From positions 24,366-88,365 of the forward strand of contig JAFNXN010000010.1 in the NCBI GenBank assembly GCA_017379015.1: a DNA stretch of 64,000 nucleotides, written 5' to 3'. How positions within the stretch are numbered: the first letter of the stretch is position 1; every line of letters starts with the position of its first letter. A program made the translations under genes and the position numbers. Below, piece after piece: positions 8,808 to 17,574 of this stretch. Under the pieces are notes generated by a model, which did not search any database, was not told the origin of the DNA, and saw only the letters and a program-made list of their open reading frames with translations. Origin of the DNA: Alistipes sp. Its GTDB lineage: Bacteria > Bacteroidota > Bacteroidia > Bacteroidales > Rikenellaceae.

Positions 8808-9947
8808 ATGAAGAGAACTTTACAAATTTGTATGCTTATGGGCCTTACGCTCCTTGTGGGGTGTTTTCTCGATGAGCCTATTGAGATTGTGCCGGGACAA
8901 CCCGACCTCAAGATTCATACCACGGAGGTTGCTGTCACGGCGGATGGTGGGCACTTCGAGGTGGAATACACGCTGCTCAACCCTGTGCAGGATGCTGAGC
9001 TTAGTGTGCGTTCGGAGTGCAGCTGGGTGAAGAATATCGACCTTACGAAGGAGGGCGTTGTGGCATTTGATGTGGCAGCAAGCTTTGAAAAGGAGGGGCG
9101 CAGTGCTACCATCGAGCTTATCTATCCCGAGCTGTCGTATACTCCCTCGATTGTGGTTAATCAGGCGGTGGGTAAGGAGCACTCGATTAGCTTCGAGCTT
9201 GTGTCGGCTGCGGCAACAACGGTCACGCTAAATGTGACACCTCAGGACGATGAGTTGTCGTATATCCTCATTTTGGGCAATGGCAAGTATCTGAACGATA
9301 ATGGCTTGTTGGGTGATGATGAGGCTCTGTGGGCAAGTGATATGGAGCTTTTCCAGGGGTATGCAGATGCCTTTGGTGGCGATATTCAAGGTGCTGCTGA
9401 GGCATTTATGCAGCAGGGAGAGTTGGATCTCTATCAGTTTAGTGGCGTCGCTCCCGATGCTACCTATGTTGCCTACGCCTATGGCTTCGATCTAGCGACG
9501 ATGAAGCCAACTACCGAGGTTTCGTATTTGGAGATCACCACAGCGGCGATTGCTGATAGTGTGCTAGGCTTTGAGTTTGATGTTGTGGCAACGGGCGAGG
9601 GCGTTACGCTTAAGGTGCTCCCCGAGGAGTATGATGGTTACTACTATTATACGGTATTTAGTGCCGAGGATGTCGATGGTGCTACCAGTGAGCAGCTGCG
9701 CAGCTATTGCGAGGCGGAGTGGGAGATCGCTAAGGCGGTATATCTCTACGCGACGGAGGGCTCGGAGCACTCGTTTGACTCTCTGTTTGAGGAGTTGGCG
9801 TACGCGGGAGCCTCAGAGCAGACAGTGCATATTGCTGATAGCTCGGAGTATGTGCTCTGCGCTTTTGGCATCGACTCGCAGGCTATGATGAATAGCTCTC
9901 CTGTGAGCTGTAGATTTACCGCTAAGGGGGTTGTGTCGGATATGTAG
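8808..9947 (+). CDS. BACON-domain surface lipoprotein
   Basis: A 379-aa lipoprotein with lipobox LLVGC. After the cysteine, about residues 30-115 form a BACON-type beta-sandwich (VTADGGHFEVEYTL, SECSWVKNI, then SIVVNQAVG). Two further fibronectin-III-like modules follow, beginning ISFELVSAAATTVTLNVTP and VLGFEFDVVATGEGVTLKV. The same module order recurs in the lipoproteins at 32761, 48741 and, without BACON, 59560. The start MKRTLQICML is chosen because it begins the signal peptide; an ATG 12 bases upstream is less likely. BACON domains are thought to bind glycans or mucin; the ligand is unknown. It appears monocistronic. Confidence 0.75.
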   Translation: MKRTLQICMLMGLTLLVGCFLDEPIEIVPGQPDLKIHTTEVAVTADGGHFEVEYTLLNPVQDAELSVRSECSWVKNIDLTKEGVVAFDVAASFEKEGRSATIELIYPELSYTPSIVVNQAVGKEHSISFELVSAAATTVTLNVTPQDDELSYILILGNGKYLNDNGLLGDDEALWASDMELFQGYADAFGGDIQGAAEAFMQQGELDLYQFSGVAPDATYVAYAYGFDLATMKPTTEVSYLEITTAAIADSVLGFEFDVVATGEGVTLKVLPEEYDGYYYYTVFSAEDVDGATSEQLRSYCEAEWEIAKAVYLYATEGSEHSFDSLFEELAYAGASEQTVHIADSSEYVLCAFGIDSQAMMNSSPVSCRFTAKGVVSDM

Positions 9948-10087
9948 CCTCTCTGTTGCGTGTAGGCTGATTTGCGGCTCTTGGGTCGCGTTATGATCGA
10001 TTGGGTTGACTGAAAAAATATTCGGTTGACCCTCTCTTTTTTTTTGATGATTTTTAAAATTTGTAGATAATTTCCAAATTTTTTTAT

Positions 10088-10095
10088 TATCTTTG
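10088..10095 (+). promoter_or_regulatory. -7 promoter element of the ROK gene
   Basis: TATCTTTG matches TAnnTTTG. The nearest TTTG (10060-10063) is 24 nt away, so the -33 match is weak. It sits 30 bases before the ATG at 10126. Confidence 0.5.
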
Positions 10096-10125
10096 TATAG
10101 CAAATGCAAAATATCAAGATAAATC

Positions 10126-11355
10126 ATGACGTCTTTAGCTAAGTTTTTCAATATTGAGGCGGAGTCTTCCCTCAAGGGTATAACGCATAAGAATAATATC
10201 ATTAAGCGCAATATCATTGCCTATATGGCACTCAATGGTGAGTGTATCCTCTCGGAGCTTACACGTGAGTTGCATATCAGTGTGCCGACGATGACCAAGC
10301 TTGTGCAGGAGCTTGTTGATGATCATATTGTCATTGATCTTGGTAAGGTTGAGACCCCGGGTGGTCGTCGACCTAATGTCTTTGGTCTGGCAAACTCGGC
10401 TATATATTTTATAGGTATAAACGTCGGTCGCGACCACATGACATACGTGGTTACCGACCTTCAAAATAATGTGATCACCGAGCGTGTGGATAGCAGCTTC
10501 GAGCTTGTCGACCGTCCACAGTGCTTGGAGCGTATCTGTCAGAACATCGAGTCGTTCGTGGCGACGTGTGGCGTAGATCGCGAGAAGATCCTTGGCGTGG
10601 GTGTCTCGATGGTGGGACGCGTTAACCCCGAGACGGGACGTTCGTACAAGTACTTCACCTCGAGCGAGGAGTCGCTTACGGATATCATCTCGAAGCGTAT
10701 CGACATACGTGTGATGCTCGAGAACGATACGCGTGCCCGCTGCTATGCCGAATACACTACGGGAAAGTCTAAGAACGAGAGCAATGTGCTCTATCTGCAC
10801 ATGGGTCGTGGTGTGGCTATCGGTATTGTTATCGACGGCAAGCTCTACTACGGCAAGAATGGCTTTGCTGGCGAGTTCGGACATATCCCGTTCTTCGATA
10901 ATGAGATTATCTGTGGCTGTGGCAAGAAGGGGTGCCTTGAGACCGAGGTGTCGGGTATCGCCATCGAGGATAAGATCGTGCAGCTGATACGCAACGGTGT
11001 GAATACCTGCTTGCGTGAGATGTACGACCGTGGCGAGAGCATCCATATCAACGACATCATTGCTGCGGCACATAACGACGATAACCTTGCCATCGAGCTT
11101 ATCGAGGAGGCGGGTGAGAAGGTGGGTAAGGCTGTGGCATTCCTTATCAATACGTTCAATCCTGAGACCGTTATCGTGGGTGGTAACCTCGCTCAGGCGG
11201 GTGAATACCTCATGCTGCCACTCAAGTCCTCTACCAACAAGTACTCGCTGAACCTTGTCTATAAGGATACCAAGTTCCGTGTATCGAAGATGTCGGATAG
11301 CGCAAATGCTTGGGGTGTTGCGATGCTTATCCGCAATAAGATTATCGGTTTGTAG
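10126..11355 (+). CDS. ROK-family transcriptional regulator
   Basis: A 409-aa ROK protein. An N-terminal winged helix-turn-helix (about residues 20-75, ILSELTRELHISVPTMTKLVQEL) precedes a sugar-kinase-like ROK domain. The ROK signature is GFAGEFGHIPF, with the structural zinc site around CGCGKKGCLET (Cys263, Cys265, Cys270) and His253. This is the NagC/XylR-type architecture: a regulator that binds DNA through the HTH and a sugar in the ROK domain. Retention of the DTRARCYAEY segment (the ENDTRA active-site region) leaves kinase activity possible. A GNAT gene starts 3 bases after its stop, so the two are co-transcribed. The regulated genes are not evident. Confidence 0.9.
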   Translation: MTSLAKFFNIEAESSLKGITHKNNIIKRNIIAYMALNGECILSELTRELHISVPTMTKLVQELVDDHIVIDLGKVETPGGRRPNVFGLANSAIYFIGINVGRDHMTYVVTDLQNNVITERVDSSFELVDRPQCLERICQNIESFVATCGVDREKILGVGVSMVGRVNPETGRSYKYFTSSEESLTDIISKRIDIRVMLENDTRARCYAEYTTGKSKNESNVLYLHMGRGVAIGIVIDGKLYYGKNGFAGEFGHIPFFDNEIICGCGKKGCLETEVSGIAIEDKIVQLIRNGVNTCLREMYDRGESIHINDIIAAAHNDDNLAIELIEEAGEKVGKAVAFLINTFNPETVIVGGNLAQAGEYLMLPLKSSTNKYSLNLVYKDTKFRVSKMSDSANAWGVAMLIRNKIIGL

Positions 11356-11357
11356 TT

Positions 11358-11879
11358 ATGTTTATGTTGGATGCCGCCTGTTGCCGTCTGCGTGCCTTGG
11401 AGTTGCGTGATGTCGATCTGCTCTATGTCTGGGAGAACGATGTCGAGGTGTGGCGCGTGAGTGGTAGTACGCAGCCAATATCGTATGAGCGTCTGAGGGG
11501 TTTTGTCGAGGAGCAGTCGTACGATATATATGCTACGCGTCAGATGCGCCTTGTGGTTGAGTGTGAGGGTGTTGCCGTAGGTACGGTGGATATTTTGGAG
11601 TTTGACCCTCAGAACCTGCGCTTTGGCGTGGGTGTGCTTATCTATGGCGATGAGCACCGACGTAGGGGCTATGCTCGTGCGGCACTTGATGCTGTTGAGC
11701 GCTATGGTCGCGAGGTGTTGGGCGTAAGGCAGATATGGGCGTCGGTGGCGGCAGACAATGCGCCAAGCATCGCTCTGTTTGAGGGGCTTGGCTATGAGCG
11801 TTGCGCTGTGCGTCGCGACTGGTTGCGTCGTGGTAGTAGCTATGTTGATCTCTATGACTATCAGCTAATATTTGAGTAG
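11358..11879 (+). CDS. GNAT family N-acetyltransferase
   Basis: A 173-aa acetyltransferase of RimJ/RimL type. LRALELRDVDLLYVWENDVEVW begins the fold. The acetyl-CoA-binding loop is visible as HRRRGYARAALDAV, and NAPSIALFEGLGYE is the conserved C-terminal beta-bulge segment. The substrate, protein N-terminus or small amine, cannot be told. It is coupled to the upstream ROK gene (2-base gap) and lies 12 bases before the TPR regulator gene, so the three probably form one transcript. Confidence 0.85.
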   Translation: MFMLDAACCRLRALELRDVDLLYVWENDVEVWRVSGSTQPISYERLRGFVEEQSYDIYATRQMRLVVECEGVAVGTVDILEFDPQNLRFGVGVLIYGDEHRRRGYARAALDAVERYGREVLGVRQIWASVAADNAPSIALFEGLGYERCAVRRDWLRRGSSYVDLYDYQLIFE

Positions 11880-11891
11880 ATACTGTTTGCT

Positions 11892-13589
11892 ATGATACTG
11901 AGTATTAAATCTTTATATAGAAATGCGGGGCGTAGGGTAGTGGTACTCTTCGCGCTTGTATGCTCTGTTGTGGCTCTTGGTGGCTGCGCCACGGATAGTC
12001 GCACCATGAAGCTGCTGCTCGATGCCGAACGTGTGGCGCAGGACTCTCCCGAGGAGGCTATGCACCTTGTTGAGCAGATCGATCGCTCGGCACTACGCTC
12101 GCAGCACGACATGGCGCGCTATAGGCTCGTAAAGAGTGAGGTGATGTACTACAACCTTATCGACTCGGATAGCGACTCACTCACTGGTCAGGCAGTCAAC
12201 TACTATATGGAGAGTGAACACCACCACGAGGCGGCGCGAGCACTCTATCAGCATGCCTTGGTGTTGCAGCGTCAGGGTGGCGATCACCTTGCCGAGGCTA
12301 TGGTTGCGCTCATCGAGGCTAAGGGGCGTATTGCACTTAGCGATGATTGCCGCTTGCGTGGCTTGATATGCCGATCAATGGGTGATATATATGCTGCGGG
12401 ATGTCTCTTTGCCAACGCTTTAGAGGCCTACGCTGAGGCTAAGGAGCTCTTCGATAGGGCGGGCTTGGAGTATCATAGTGCCAATGTGGTCTACGATATG
12501 GGTGCTATGCAGATCCAACTCAGAGAGTTCGAGAGTGCGCGCGAGCTACTTGAACAGGCTTTGGCGTATAGCATCGAGGTGGAGAATAGGCGATTTATGT
12601 GTGGCGTGCTGCACGAGTTGCTCGACTTAGCTATATATATGGATGACTATCAGATGTGTAGCGAGGTTCTGGGCTACTTTGAGCAGTACGACTCGTTGCT
12701 ATTTGGTGAGTCGCACTATATGGCTGCCGAGGCTATGCTCCTCTCGCATCGTGGTATGAAACACGAGGCGGAGGCTCTGTTGGATCGCGCTGCGGAGACT
12801 GCGGATGTCGAGTGGGCAGACTTGGAGTATGCTCGATATATCATCTATCGCAACACCTCGGATAGTGCTAAGGCACTCTACTGGGAGGAGCGCAGCAAGC
12901 ATGCTCAGGATAGGCTTATGATCGAGGTGCTGGAGCAGCCTGTGCTCAATGTCCAGATAGAGATGTTGCAGGGTAATCTGCAGGCTATGCGTCGTGAGCA
13001 GCAGCTCGTGCGTCAGCGTAATACGGTGATATACTCTGTCATCGCACTTGTTGTCGTGCTTGCAGCCTACTATCTATGGCGTAGGATGCGACGCAAGAAT
13101 GAGGATATAGCCCACTACGTGGAGACTATTCATGAGCTTTCGGTGGCTCTCGATAGTGTGCCCCGCGAGCTATCGTCGTCGCTCGGAGTGTTGTATCGCG
13201 ATCGTTTTAGCGAGCTTAACTCGCTGTGCGATATATACTACGACCATAGTGGCTCGTCGCGCCATAAGAATATGGTGTTTAACAAACTTACCGAGACACT
13301 CGATGCCATAAAGAGCGACGGTGAGCGTTTCTCGGAGCTCGAGGCTGCTGTTAATGAGTATCGCGATGGTCTGCTCACAAGACTAAAGAGGTTGCTGCCC
13401 AAGCTCAGCGAGCGTGACTACCGCGTGGCGGTATACTCGTTTGCGGGCTTCTCGGCGCGTGCCATATCGATATTCATCGATAGCGATCCGGTCTCTGTGT
13501 CGAAGATAAAGTATAATATAAAGTATAAACTTAAGAGTGATGATAGCGAGGATGCACGCCTTGTGGTGGCAGCTCTATCTGAGAAGTAG
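11892..13589 (+). CDS. TPR-transmembrane-HTH regulatory protein
   Basis: A 565-aa protein. Residues 15-32 form a signal segment that ends in a lipobox-like LGGC (Cys32). Residues about 35-360 are helical TPR-like repeats (for example ANALEAYAEAKELFDRAG and ESARELLEQALAYSIEV), expected in the periplasm. Residues 378-396 form a transmembrane helix, followed by a cytosolic part. The last 60 residues, LPKLSERDYRVAVYSFAGFS, then the SVSKIKYNIKYKLK helix, resemble LuxR/SpoIIE-linked HTH ends of Bacteroidetes TPR regulators. It probably senses an envelope signal and acts on DNA or a partner in the cytosol. The coexistence of a lipobox and a second membrane span is unusual. Confidence 0.72.
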   Translation: MILSIKSLYRNAGRRVVVLFALVCSVVALGGCATDSRTMKLLLDAERVAQDSPEEAMHLVEQIDRSALRSQHDMARYRLVKSEVMYYNLIDSDSDSLTGQAVNYYMESEHHHEAARALYQHALVLQRQGGDHLAEAMVALIEAKGRIALSDDCRLRGLICRSMGDIYAAGCLFANALEAYAEAKELFDRAGLEYHSANVVYDMGAMQIQLREFESARELLEQALAYSIEVENRRFMCGVLHELLDLAIYMDDYQMCSEVLGYFEQYDSLLFGESHYMAAEAMLLSHRGMKHEAEALLDRAAETADVEWADLEYARYIIYRNTSDSAKALYWEERSKHAQDRLMIEVLEQPVLNVQIEMLQGNLQAMRREQQLVRQRNTVIYSVIALVVVLAAYYLWRRMRRKNEDIAHYVETIHELSVALDSVPRELSSSLGVLYRDRFSELNSLCDIYYDHSGSSRHKNMVFNKLTETLDAIKSDGERFSELEAAVNEYRDGLLTRLKRLLPKLSERDYRVAVYSFAGFSARAISIFIDSDPVSVSKIKYNIKYKLKSDDSEDARLVVAALSEK

Positions 13590-13593
13590 CGTT

Positions 13594-14001
13594 ATGTCTA
13601 GATTATATAATATATATAGGGTGTTTGCACTGCTCGTTGCAGTGGTGTTGTTTGTCGGCTGTTCGGTGAATGAAGACTTCGCCCCTGACCATGGTAATGA
13701 CAATCCTACAACACCAAATAAACCGCTTGTCCCCATTAAGCGACGTCCTATTGGCGGGCAGGATGTGGAGCGTCCACGTATCGACGAAGATAGAGATTGG
13801 AACTTCTTGATCTATCCACCACATCGTATGTCGATGCCATGTCGCATCACGTTGCGCTCAGTGGCTACGGGCGAGGAGCTCTCTAAGGTGCTTGATGCAG
13901 AGCAGGAGTATTGGGAGGTAAAGCGCGAGGGTAAAAATGGCGAGTATCTGCTCATCGTCGAGTCGGATGGTGTTATTGTAGAGGAAGTCATTGTATTATA
14001 A
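13594..14001 (+). CDS. Small lipoprotein of unknown function
   Basis: A 135-aa lipoprotein: hydrophobic signal with lipobox LFVGC, then a low-complexity Asp/Asn/Pro stretch and a C-terminal all-beta segment (PCRITLRSVATGEELSKV, then GEYLLIVESDGVIVEEV). I recognise no named family. The C-terminal pattern is that of a small immunoglobulin-like or T9SS-sorting-like fold, but the usual sorting-domain motifs are absent. The start MSRLYNIYRV is placed at 13594, 4 bases after the previous stop; longer in-frame starts lie inside the upstream gene. It is probably the last gene of the ROK/GNAT/TPR transcript and might be a partner of the TPR regulator. Confidence 0.7.
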   Translation: MSRLYNIYRVFALLVAVVLFVGCSVNEDFAPDHGNDNPTTPNKPLVPIKRRPIGGQDVERPRIDEDRDWNFLIYPPHRMSMPCRITLRSVATGEELSKVLDAEQEYWEVKREGKNGEYLLIVESDGVIVEEVIVL

Positions 14002-14084
14002 TGAGTTACGGTGTTTTGTGGGGCTGTGATGCAGAGTGATCAGAAATAAAAGTGATATTTTTTTGCATTTTTTTTGCGAAAAAA

Positions 14085-14115
14085 TTTGCAGAATAAAAAA
14101 AATGGTGTACCTTTG
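14085..14115 (+). promoter_or_regulatory. Consensus promoter of tRNA-Asn
   Basis: TTTG (14085-14088), 19-nt spacer, TACCTTTG (14108-14115): a perfect match to the Bacteroidetes consensus, ending 35 bases before the tRNA. Confidence 0.88.
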
Positions 14116-14150
14116 CACCGCAATCGAAAGATAACGGTTCTTTAAAACAT

Positions 14151-14224
14151 GCCTGAATAGCTCAGTTGGTTAGAGCACATGACTGTTAATCATGGGGTCC
14201 TAGGTTCAAGTCCTTGTTCAGGCG
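14151..14224 (+). tRNA. tRNA-Asn(GTT)
   Basis: A complete 74-nt cloverleaf. The acceptor stem GCCTGAA pairs with TTCAGGC, and the anticodon stem CATGA/TCATG encloses loop CTGTTAA with anticodon GTT at 14185-14187. The T arm is CTAGG-TTCAAGT-CCTTG. CCA is not encoded. The 208 bases from here to tRNA-Val hold a second consensus promoter; otherwise nothing was recognised. Confidence 0.95.
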
Positions 14225-14379
14225 CTCAAGTGCGAGGGACGCACAAAAAGAGGTAGCAAACGATAAGCTGCATGGCTACGGTCATAGGAGGTGGAGGAAA
14301 AAGCCTTGCCCCGATAGGTAGAAGATGCGGTCGAGCTTCAGAGATGATGACAAGACTCTTAAAAAAACTTATCGAAAAA

Positions 14380-14410
14380 TTTGCAGATTAAAAAAAAAGA
14401 GTTACCTTTG
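14380..14410 (+). promoter_or_regulatory. Consensus promoter of tRNA-Val and tRNA-Glu
   Basis: TTTG (14380-14383), 19-nt spacer, TACCTTTG (14403-14410). It is nearly identical in spacer composition to the tRNA-Asn promoter. Confidence 0.88.
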
Positions 14411-14432
14411 CAGTCCCAAGCCTTAATAAAAC

Positions 14433-14507
14433 GGGAGTTTAGCTCAGCTGGTTCAGAGCATCTGCCTTACAAGCAGAGGGTCGGCGGTTCGAATCCGTCA
14501 ACTCCCA
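14433..14507 (+). tRNA. tRNA-Val(TAC)
   Basis: A 75-nt cloverleaf. The acceptor stem GGGAGTT pairs with AACTCCC, the anticodon stem is TCTGC/GCAGA, and loop CTTACAA gives anticodon TAC. The T loop is TTCGAAT. It is co-transcribed with tRNA-Glu 27 bases downstream. Confidence 0.95.
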
Positions 14508-14534
14508 CTAAGCAATGCGAAAGCTAGCTTACTT

Positions 14535-14606
14535 GGTGGATTCATCTAAGGGCTAGGATACGTGCCTCTCACGCACGACATAGGGGTTCGAATCCCCTAT
14601 CCACTA
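14535..14606 (+). tRNA. tRNA-Glu(CTC)
   Basis: A 72-nt cloverleaf. Acceptor GGTGGAT/ATCCACT starts with a G-T wobble. Anticodon stem CGTGC/GCACG with loop CTCTCAC gives anticodon CTC. T arm AGGGG-TTCGAAT-CCCCT. Glu is assigned from the anticodon and the tRNA-Glu-like D arm. A terminator follows within 5 bases. Confidence 0.9.
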
Positions 14607-14610
14607 CTCT

Positions 14611-14634
14611 AACGGACAACTTCGGTTGTCCGTT
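14611..14634 (+). terminator. Terminator of the tRNA-Val/tRNA-Glu transcript
   Basis: Perfect 10-bp stem AACGGACAAC / GTTGTCCGTT with a UUCG tetraloop, followed by TTTCTTTTTT. Confidence 0.95.
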
Positions 14635-14639
14635 TTTCT

Positions 14640-14880
14640 TTTTTCTGGCTCGCCCCCCCCCTTTTTTGTCGGTGGCGTCGCGAACGACGTTGCCTCTCTC
14701 AGAGACGAGAGAGACGCAGAGACAACAGAGAGAAAAAACAACAAAAAATATGATGCTCGACTTCGTTCTCGTCTCTCTCTTCGTCATTGCGAGAGCCGCA
14801 AGGCTCGTGGCAATCTCCTGCTAAGCGTGCTGATCATGAGATTTCGGATCAGTCCATAACCTCTGTATAGAACTGCCTAT
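14640..14880. repeat. Low-complexity intergenic block with C9 tract and REP-like palindrome
   Basis: The 426 bases between tRNA-Glu and the lipoprotein at 15033 contain no gene. They include nine consecutive C (14653-14661), a GAGA/CTCT-rich stretch (14695-14780), and a REP-like palindrome at 14782-14815. The palindrome is bounded by CGTCATTGCG and GTGGCAATC with an inner GAGCC-GCAA-GGCTC hairpin. Related termini occur at 48038-48233. Confidence 0.6.
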
Positions 14881-14932
14881 ATAGTCGATGCTTTAAACCC
14901 TTAGAAACATTTTTTTATTTGAAAAAATCTAC

Positions 14933-14940
14933 TATCTTTG
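14933..14940 (+). promoter_or_regulatory. -7 promoter element upstream of the fimbrillin-like gene
   Basis: TATCTTTG matches TAnnTTTG. No TTTG lies at the correct distance, only a T-rich run. Transcription would start near 14947, about 85 bases before the ATG. Confidence 0.5.
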
Positions 14941-15032
14941 CAAGCCTAAATTTTTAAGCCCTTCCATGTTGTTGTCCCCGCAATGGCAATGGCGTCGAGG
15001 TGCGATTTTATACTAACTTAATTTTACTACTA

Positions 15033-17561
15033 ATGAAAAGTAAGGTATTACTGTTTGCATTGTTTATTGCTACCTTGTGCATGTTCTCGTCATGCGACAA
15101 GGAGCCTGTGGAGGAGATCACGGGCAAGAGTGTTACCATCTATGCGACCTTGGAGAATGGTCGTGAGTGGAGCGAGGGTGATGAGGTTGTGATCAATGGT
15201 GCTACATTCGTGGCTACCGCTGCCAACACCTCGACAATCACTATCGAGAATGTTGCTGAGGCTGAGCACTACTATGCTGCCTATGACTTTGGCAGTGGCT
15301 CTATCGCTGGCGAGAGCCTCCAGCTTGAGCTTCCAGCAATTCAGGGCTCGAACCTTAAGACTATGCAGCCTATGGTGGCATCGAGCACATCTACAAACCT
15401 TGTGCTTAAGGGCGTGATGGGTGAGCTTGAGCTCAACATCGAGGGTAATGCAACGATCACACGTGCCGTGCTCAGCTCGTTCGACACAGCCTTGGCTGGC
15501 GAGGGTACTATCGACCTTAACTTTGCGGGTAGCCCAAAGCTTAAGCTTGCTGATAGCGGCTCACGCTCGGTAAGCTACGTCTCGGAGGAGGGTATCGAGC
15601 TTCCTGCGTCTATTGCCGTAGCTCTTCCAGCTGCCATCTACTCAGGCTTTGTTGTTACTCTCTATGATGCTGAGGGTCAGGTGATGAGCAATGTCGAGAT
15701 CGCAGCTCGCGAGATCGCACGTGGCGAGAAGTCGAGCGTTGATATTAACTACGAGCCCGATGCAGTGCCTCCTACCTACCTCACAGCGACACTAGAGCAG
15801 GATGCCTATGGCAACGCTCACACATGGAGCACATCGTCGGTAATCTACGTTAATGGCACACCTGTGCAGGTGGCAGATGCCGCTAAGGGCGAGTTTGGTC
15901 CTTTGGCTACTGCCGAGCTTTATATCGCCTCTACATCGTCAACATCGGTAAATGGCGTTAGCGGCAATGCTCAGCGAGTATCTATCCCTATGACACAGGG
16001 CATCAAGGCTAGCTATGCCTCACTTAACCCCGCTGTGGCAAAGTCTACAACGACAAACCTTGCATTTACCTATCTTGCTGGTGTTGTTGAGGTTAAGGTG
16101 ACAGGCGAGCAGAACTTGCGCAAGGCAACGCTCTCGAGTGTGAACAACCGCCGTCTTGCTGGTTCGGGTGTTGTCGACATGGCTACCGATACGCCACGTC
16201 TTGCACTCGGCAACGACGCATCGAAGGATGTGGTATTCGACTGCGGCACCTCGGGAACATCTATCGAGCAGGGTCTTACGCTACGTTTTGTCCTCCCTGC
16301 AGATGATTACGCTGAGGGTATGACCCTAACACTTGAGGCAACAACAGGTCAGACCTACTCTATCGAGCTTGGTGGTTGCGTTGTTGAGCGTAACAAGGTA
16401 TTTACATACGACGATATCCGTTGGGAGAGCCACCAGAATGATGGTAACGACCTCTCGAAGCTAGGATATGCTAACTGTTACATGATTCACGCTGCGGGTG
16501 ATTACTCGTTCAAGACACGCTTGGTGGACAACACTCCAGTGAGTGGCATCGCCAAGGTAGACTGGTTGTGGGCATCATCTGTAGAGGGCGAGAGCGGCAA
16601 CGCTTTGGTGTCGAACATCAACTATGAGAATGGTCTTGTAACCTTTACAGCTACTGGCAACGAGGGTAATGCAGTGCTTGCAGCATTTGATGAGGCGGGA
16701 ACTATCCTCTGGTCATGGCATATCTGGATCACCGACATGCCTGCAATCATCGATTTCAAGAATAATGCTATACCACAGAGTGGTGGCATGACAGATGGCT
16801 ACTACTGTATGGACCGTAACCTCGGTGCTACATCGGCACGCCGCGAGGATGGCTATGAGACCTTTGGTCTCTACTATCAGTGGGGACGCAAGGATCCATT
16901 CATTGGCGATCGTAGCGAGGAGCGCACACGCGATAAGCAGAATGGTGGCTGGATGACTCTTGTGGAGGCCTTTGGCAACAGCCACGAGCTTACTGTATGC
17001 AACCCAGCTTACGCCGAGGCTGAGTGGGTTATGACCACAACATCGGTTGAGAATGGCTCGATAGCATACGCTACGGCACATCCTATGACCTACCTCTATG
17101 GTAACCCTTCGTCGAGCAAGGCCGACTGGGTGATGAAGGATAACTTCGAGAGTAGCGAGTGGAACAACATTGTATATGATGCTGATAAGAGCCTCTGGCG
17201 TCCATTCCAGAAGAGCAACTACGATCCATGTCCTGTGGGCTATCAGGTGCCTCGCAAGGCTATGTGGGTGTCGTTGGTGTCGACAAGCTGCGTATTCACC
17301 CAGTATGAGGGCTTCGAGTATAACGCTGCCGATGGTCAGAGTGTATGGTTCCCACTTGCTGGCTACCGCAGTGCTCACCCTTCGGATGTAGGTACGTTGA
17401 TGAGCGTTCAGAACGATACTGGCTTCATTAAGCTATGGAGCTCGGAGCTTGAGGTGGCTGAGACTGCCTATAGCTTCACATTCAACGACCCATACTACAA
17501 TGCGGCAACAGGCTCGTCGTGGGCTAATGGATATAATGTAAGATGTGTTAGAGCTTATTAA
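15033..17561 (+). CDS. Large fimbrillin-like lipoprotein with FISUMP-like C-terminus
   Basis: An 842-aa lipoprotein (signal peptide from MKSKVLLFAL, lipobox FSSC). Residues about 25-240 and 245-470 are two copies of a fimbrillin-like beta-sandwich. Both carry a KTMQPMVASSTSTNLVLKG or ASLNPAVAKSTTTNLAFTY segment, a VELNI/VEVKV strand and an ATLSSVNNRRLAGSG-type loop. The C-terminal 350 residues resemble the Fibrobacter major paralogous (FISUMP) domain: YYCMDRNLGATSA, GLYYQWGRKDPF and DPCPVGYQVPRKAMW. No enzyme motif is seen. It is probably a surface-exposed structural or adhesive protein. The next gene starts 13 bases after its stop, so the two form an operon. Confidence 0.78.
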   Translation: MKSKVLLFALFIATLCMFSSCDKEPVEEITGKSVTIYATLENGREWSEGDEVVINGATFVATAANTSTITIENVAEAEHYYAAYDFGSGSIAGESLQLELPAIQGSNLKTMQPMVASSTSTNLVLKGVMGELELNIEGNATITRAVLSSFDTALAGEGTIDLNFAGSPKLKLADSGSRSVSYVSEEGIELPASIAVALPAAIYSGFVVTLYDAEGQVMSNVEIAAREIARGEKSSVDINYEPDAVPPTYLTATLEQDAYGNAHTWSTSSVIYVNGTPVQVADAAKGEFGPLATAELYIASTSSTSVNGVSGNAQRVSIPMTQGIKASYASLNPAVAKSTTTNLAFTYLAGVVEVKVTGEQNLRKATLSSVNNRRLAGSGVVDMATDTPRLALGNDASKDVVFDCGTSGTSIEQGLTLRFVLPADDYAEGMTLTLEATTGQTYSIELGGCVVERNKVFTYDDIRWESHQNDGNDLSKLGYANCYMIHAAGDYSFKTRLVDNTPVSGIAKVDWLWASSVEGESGNALVSNINYENGLVTFTATGNEGNAVLAAFDEAGTILWSWHIWITDMPAIIDFKNNAIPQSGGMTDGYYCMDRNLGATSARREDGYETFGLYYQWGRKDPFIGDRSEERTRDKQNGGWMTLVEAFGNSHELTVCNPAYAEAEWVMTTTSVENGSIAYATAHPMTYLYGNPSSSKADWVMKDNFESSEWNNIVYDADKSLWRPFQKSNYDPCPVGYQVPRKAMWVSLVSTSCVFTQYEGFEYNAADGQSVWFPLAGYRSAHPSDVGTLMSVQNDTGFIKLWSSELEVAETAYSFTFNDPYYNAATGSSWANGYNVRCVRAY

Positions 17562-17574
17562 TGTGTAGATAACT

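Noticed and set aside
10135-11073. Long minus-strand frame opposite the ROK gene
   Set aside because: It is a codon-bias shadow of the ROK gene, with no recognisable domain and no promoter.
14653-14661. C9 tract as phase-variation switch
   Set aside because: It lies between a tRNA terminator and an intergenic block, not in a coding region or between promoter boxes.
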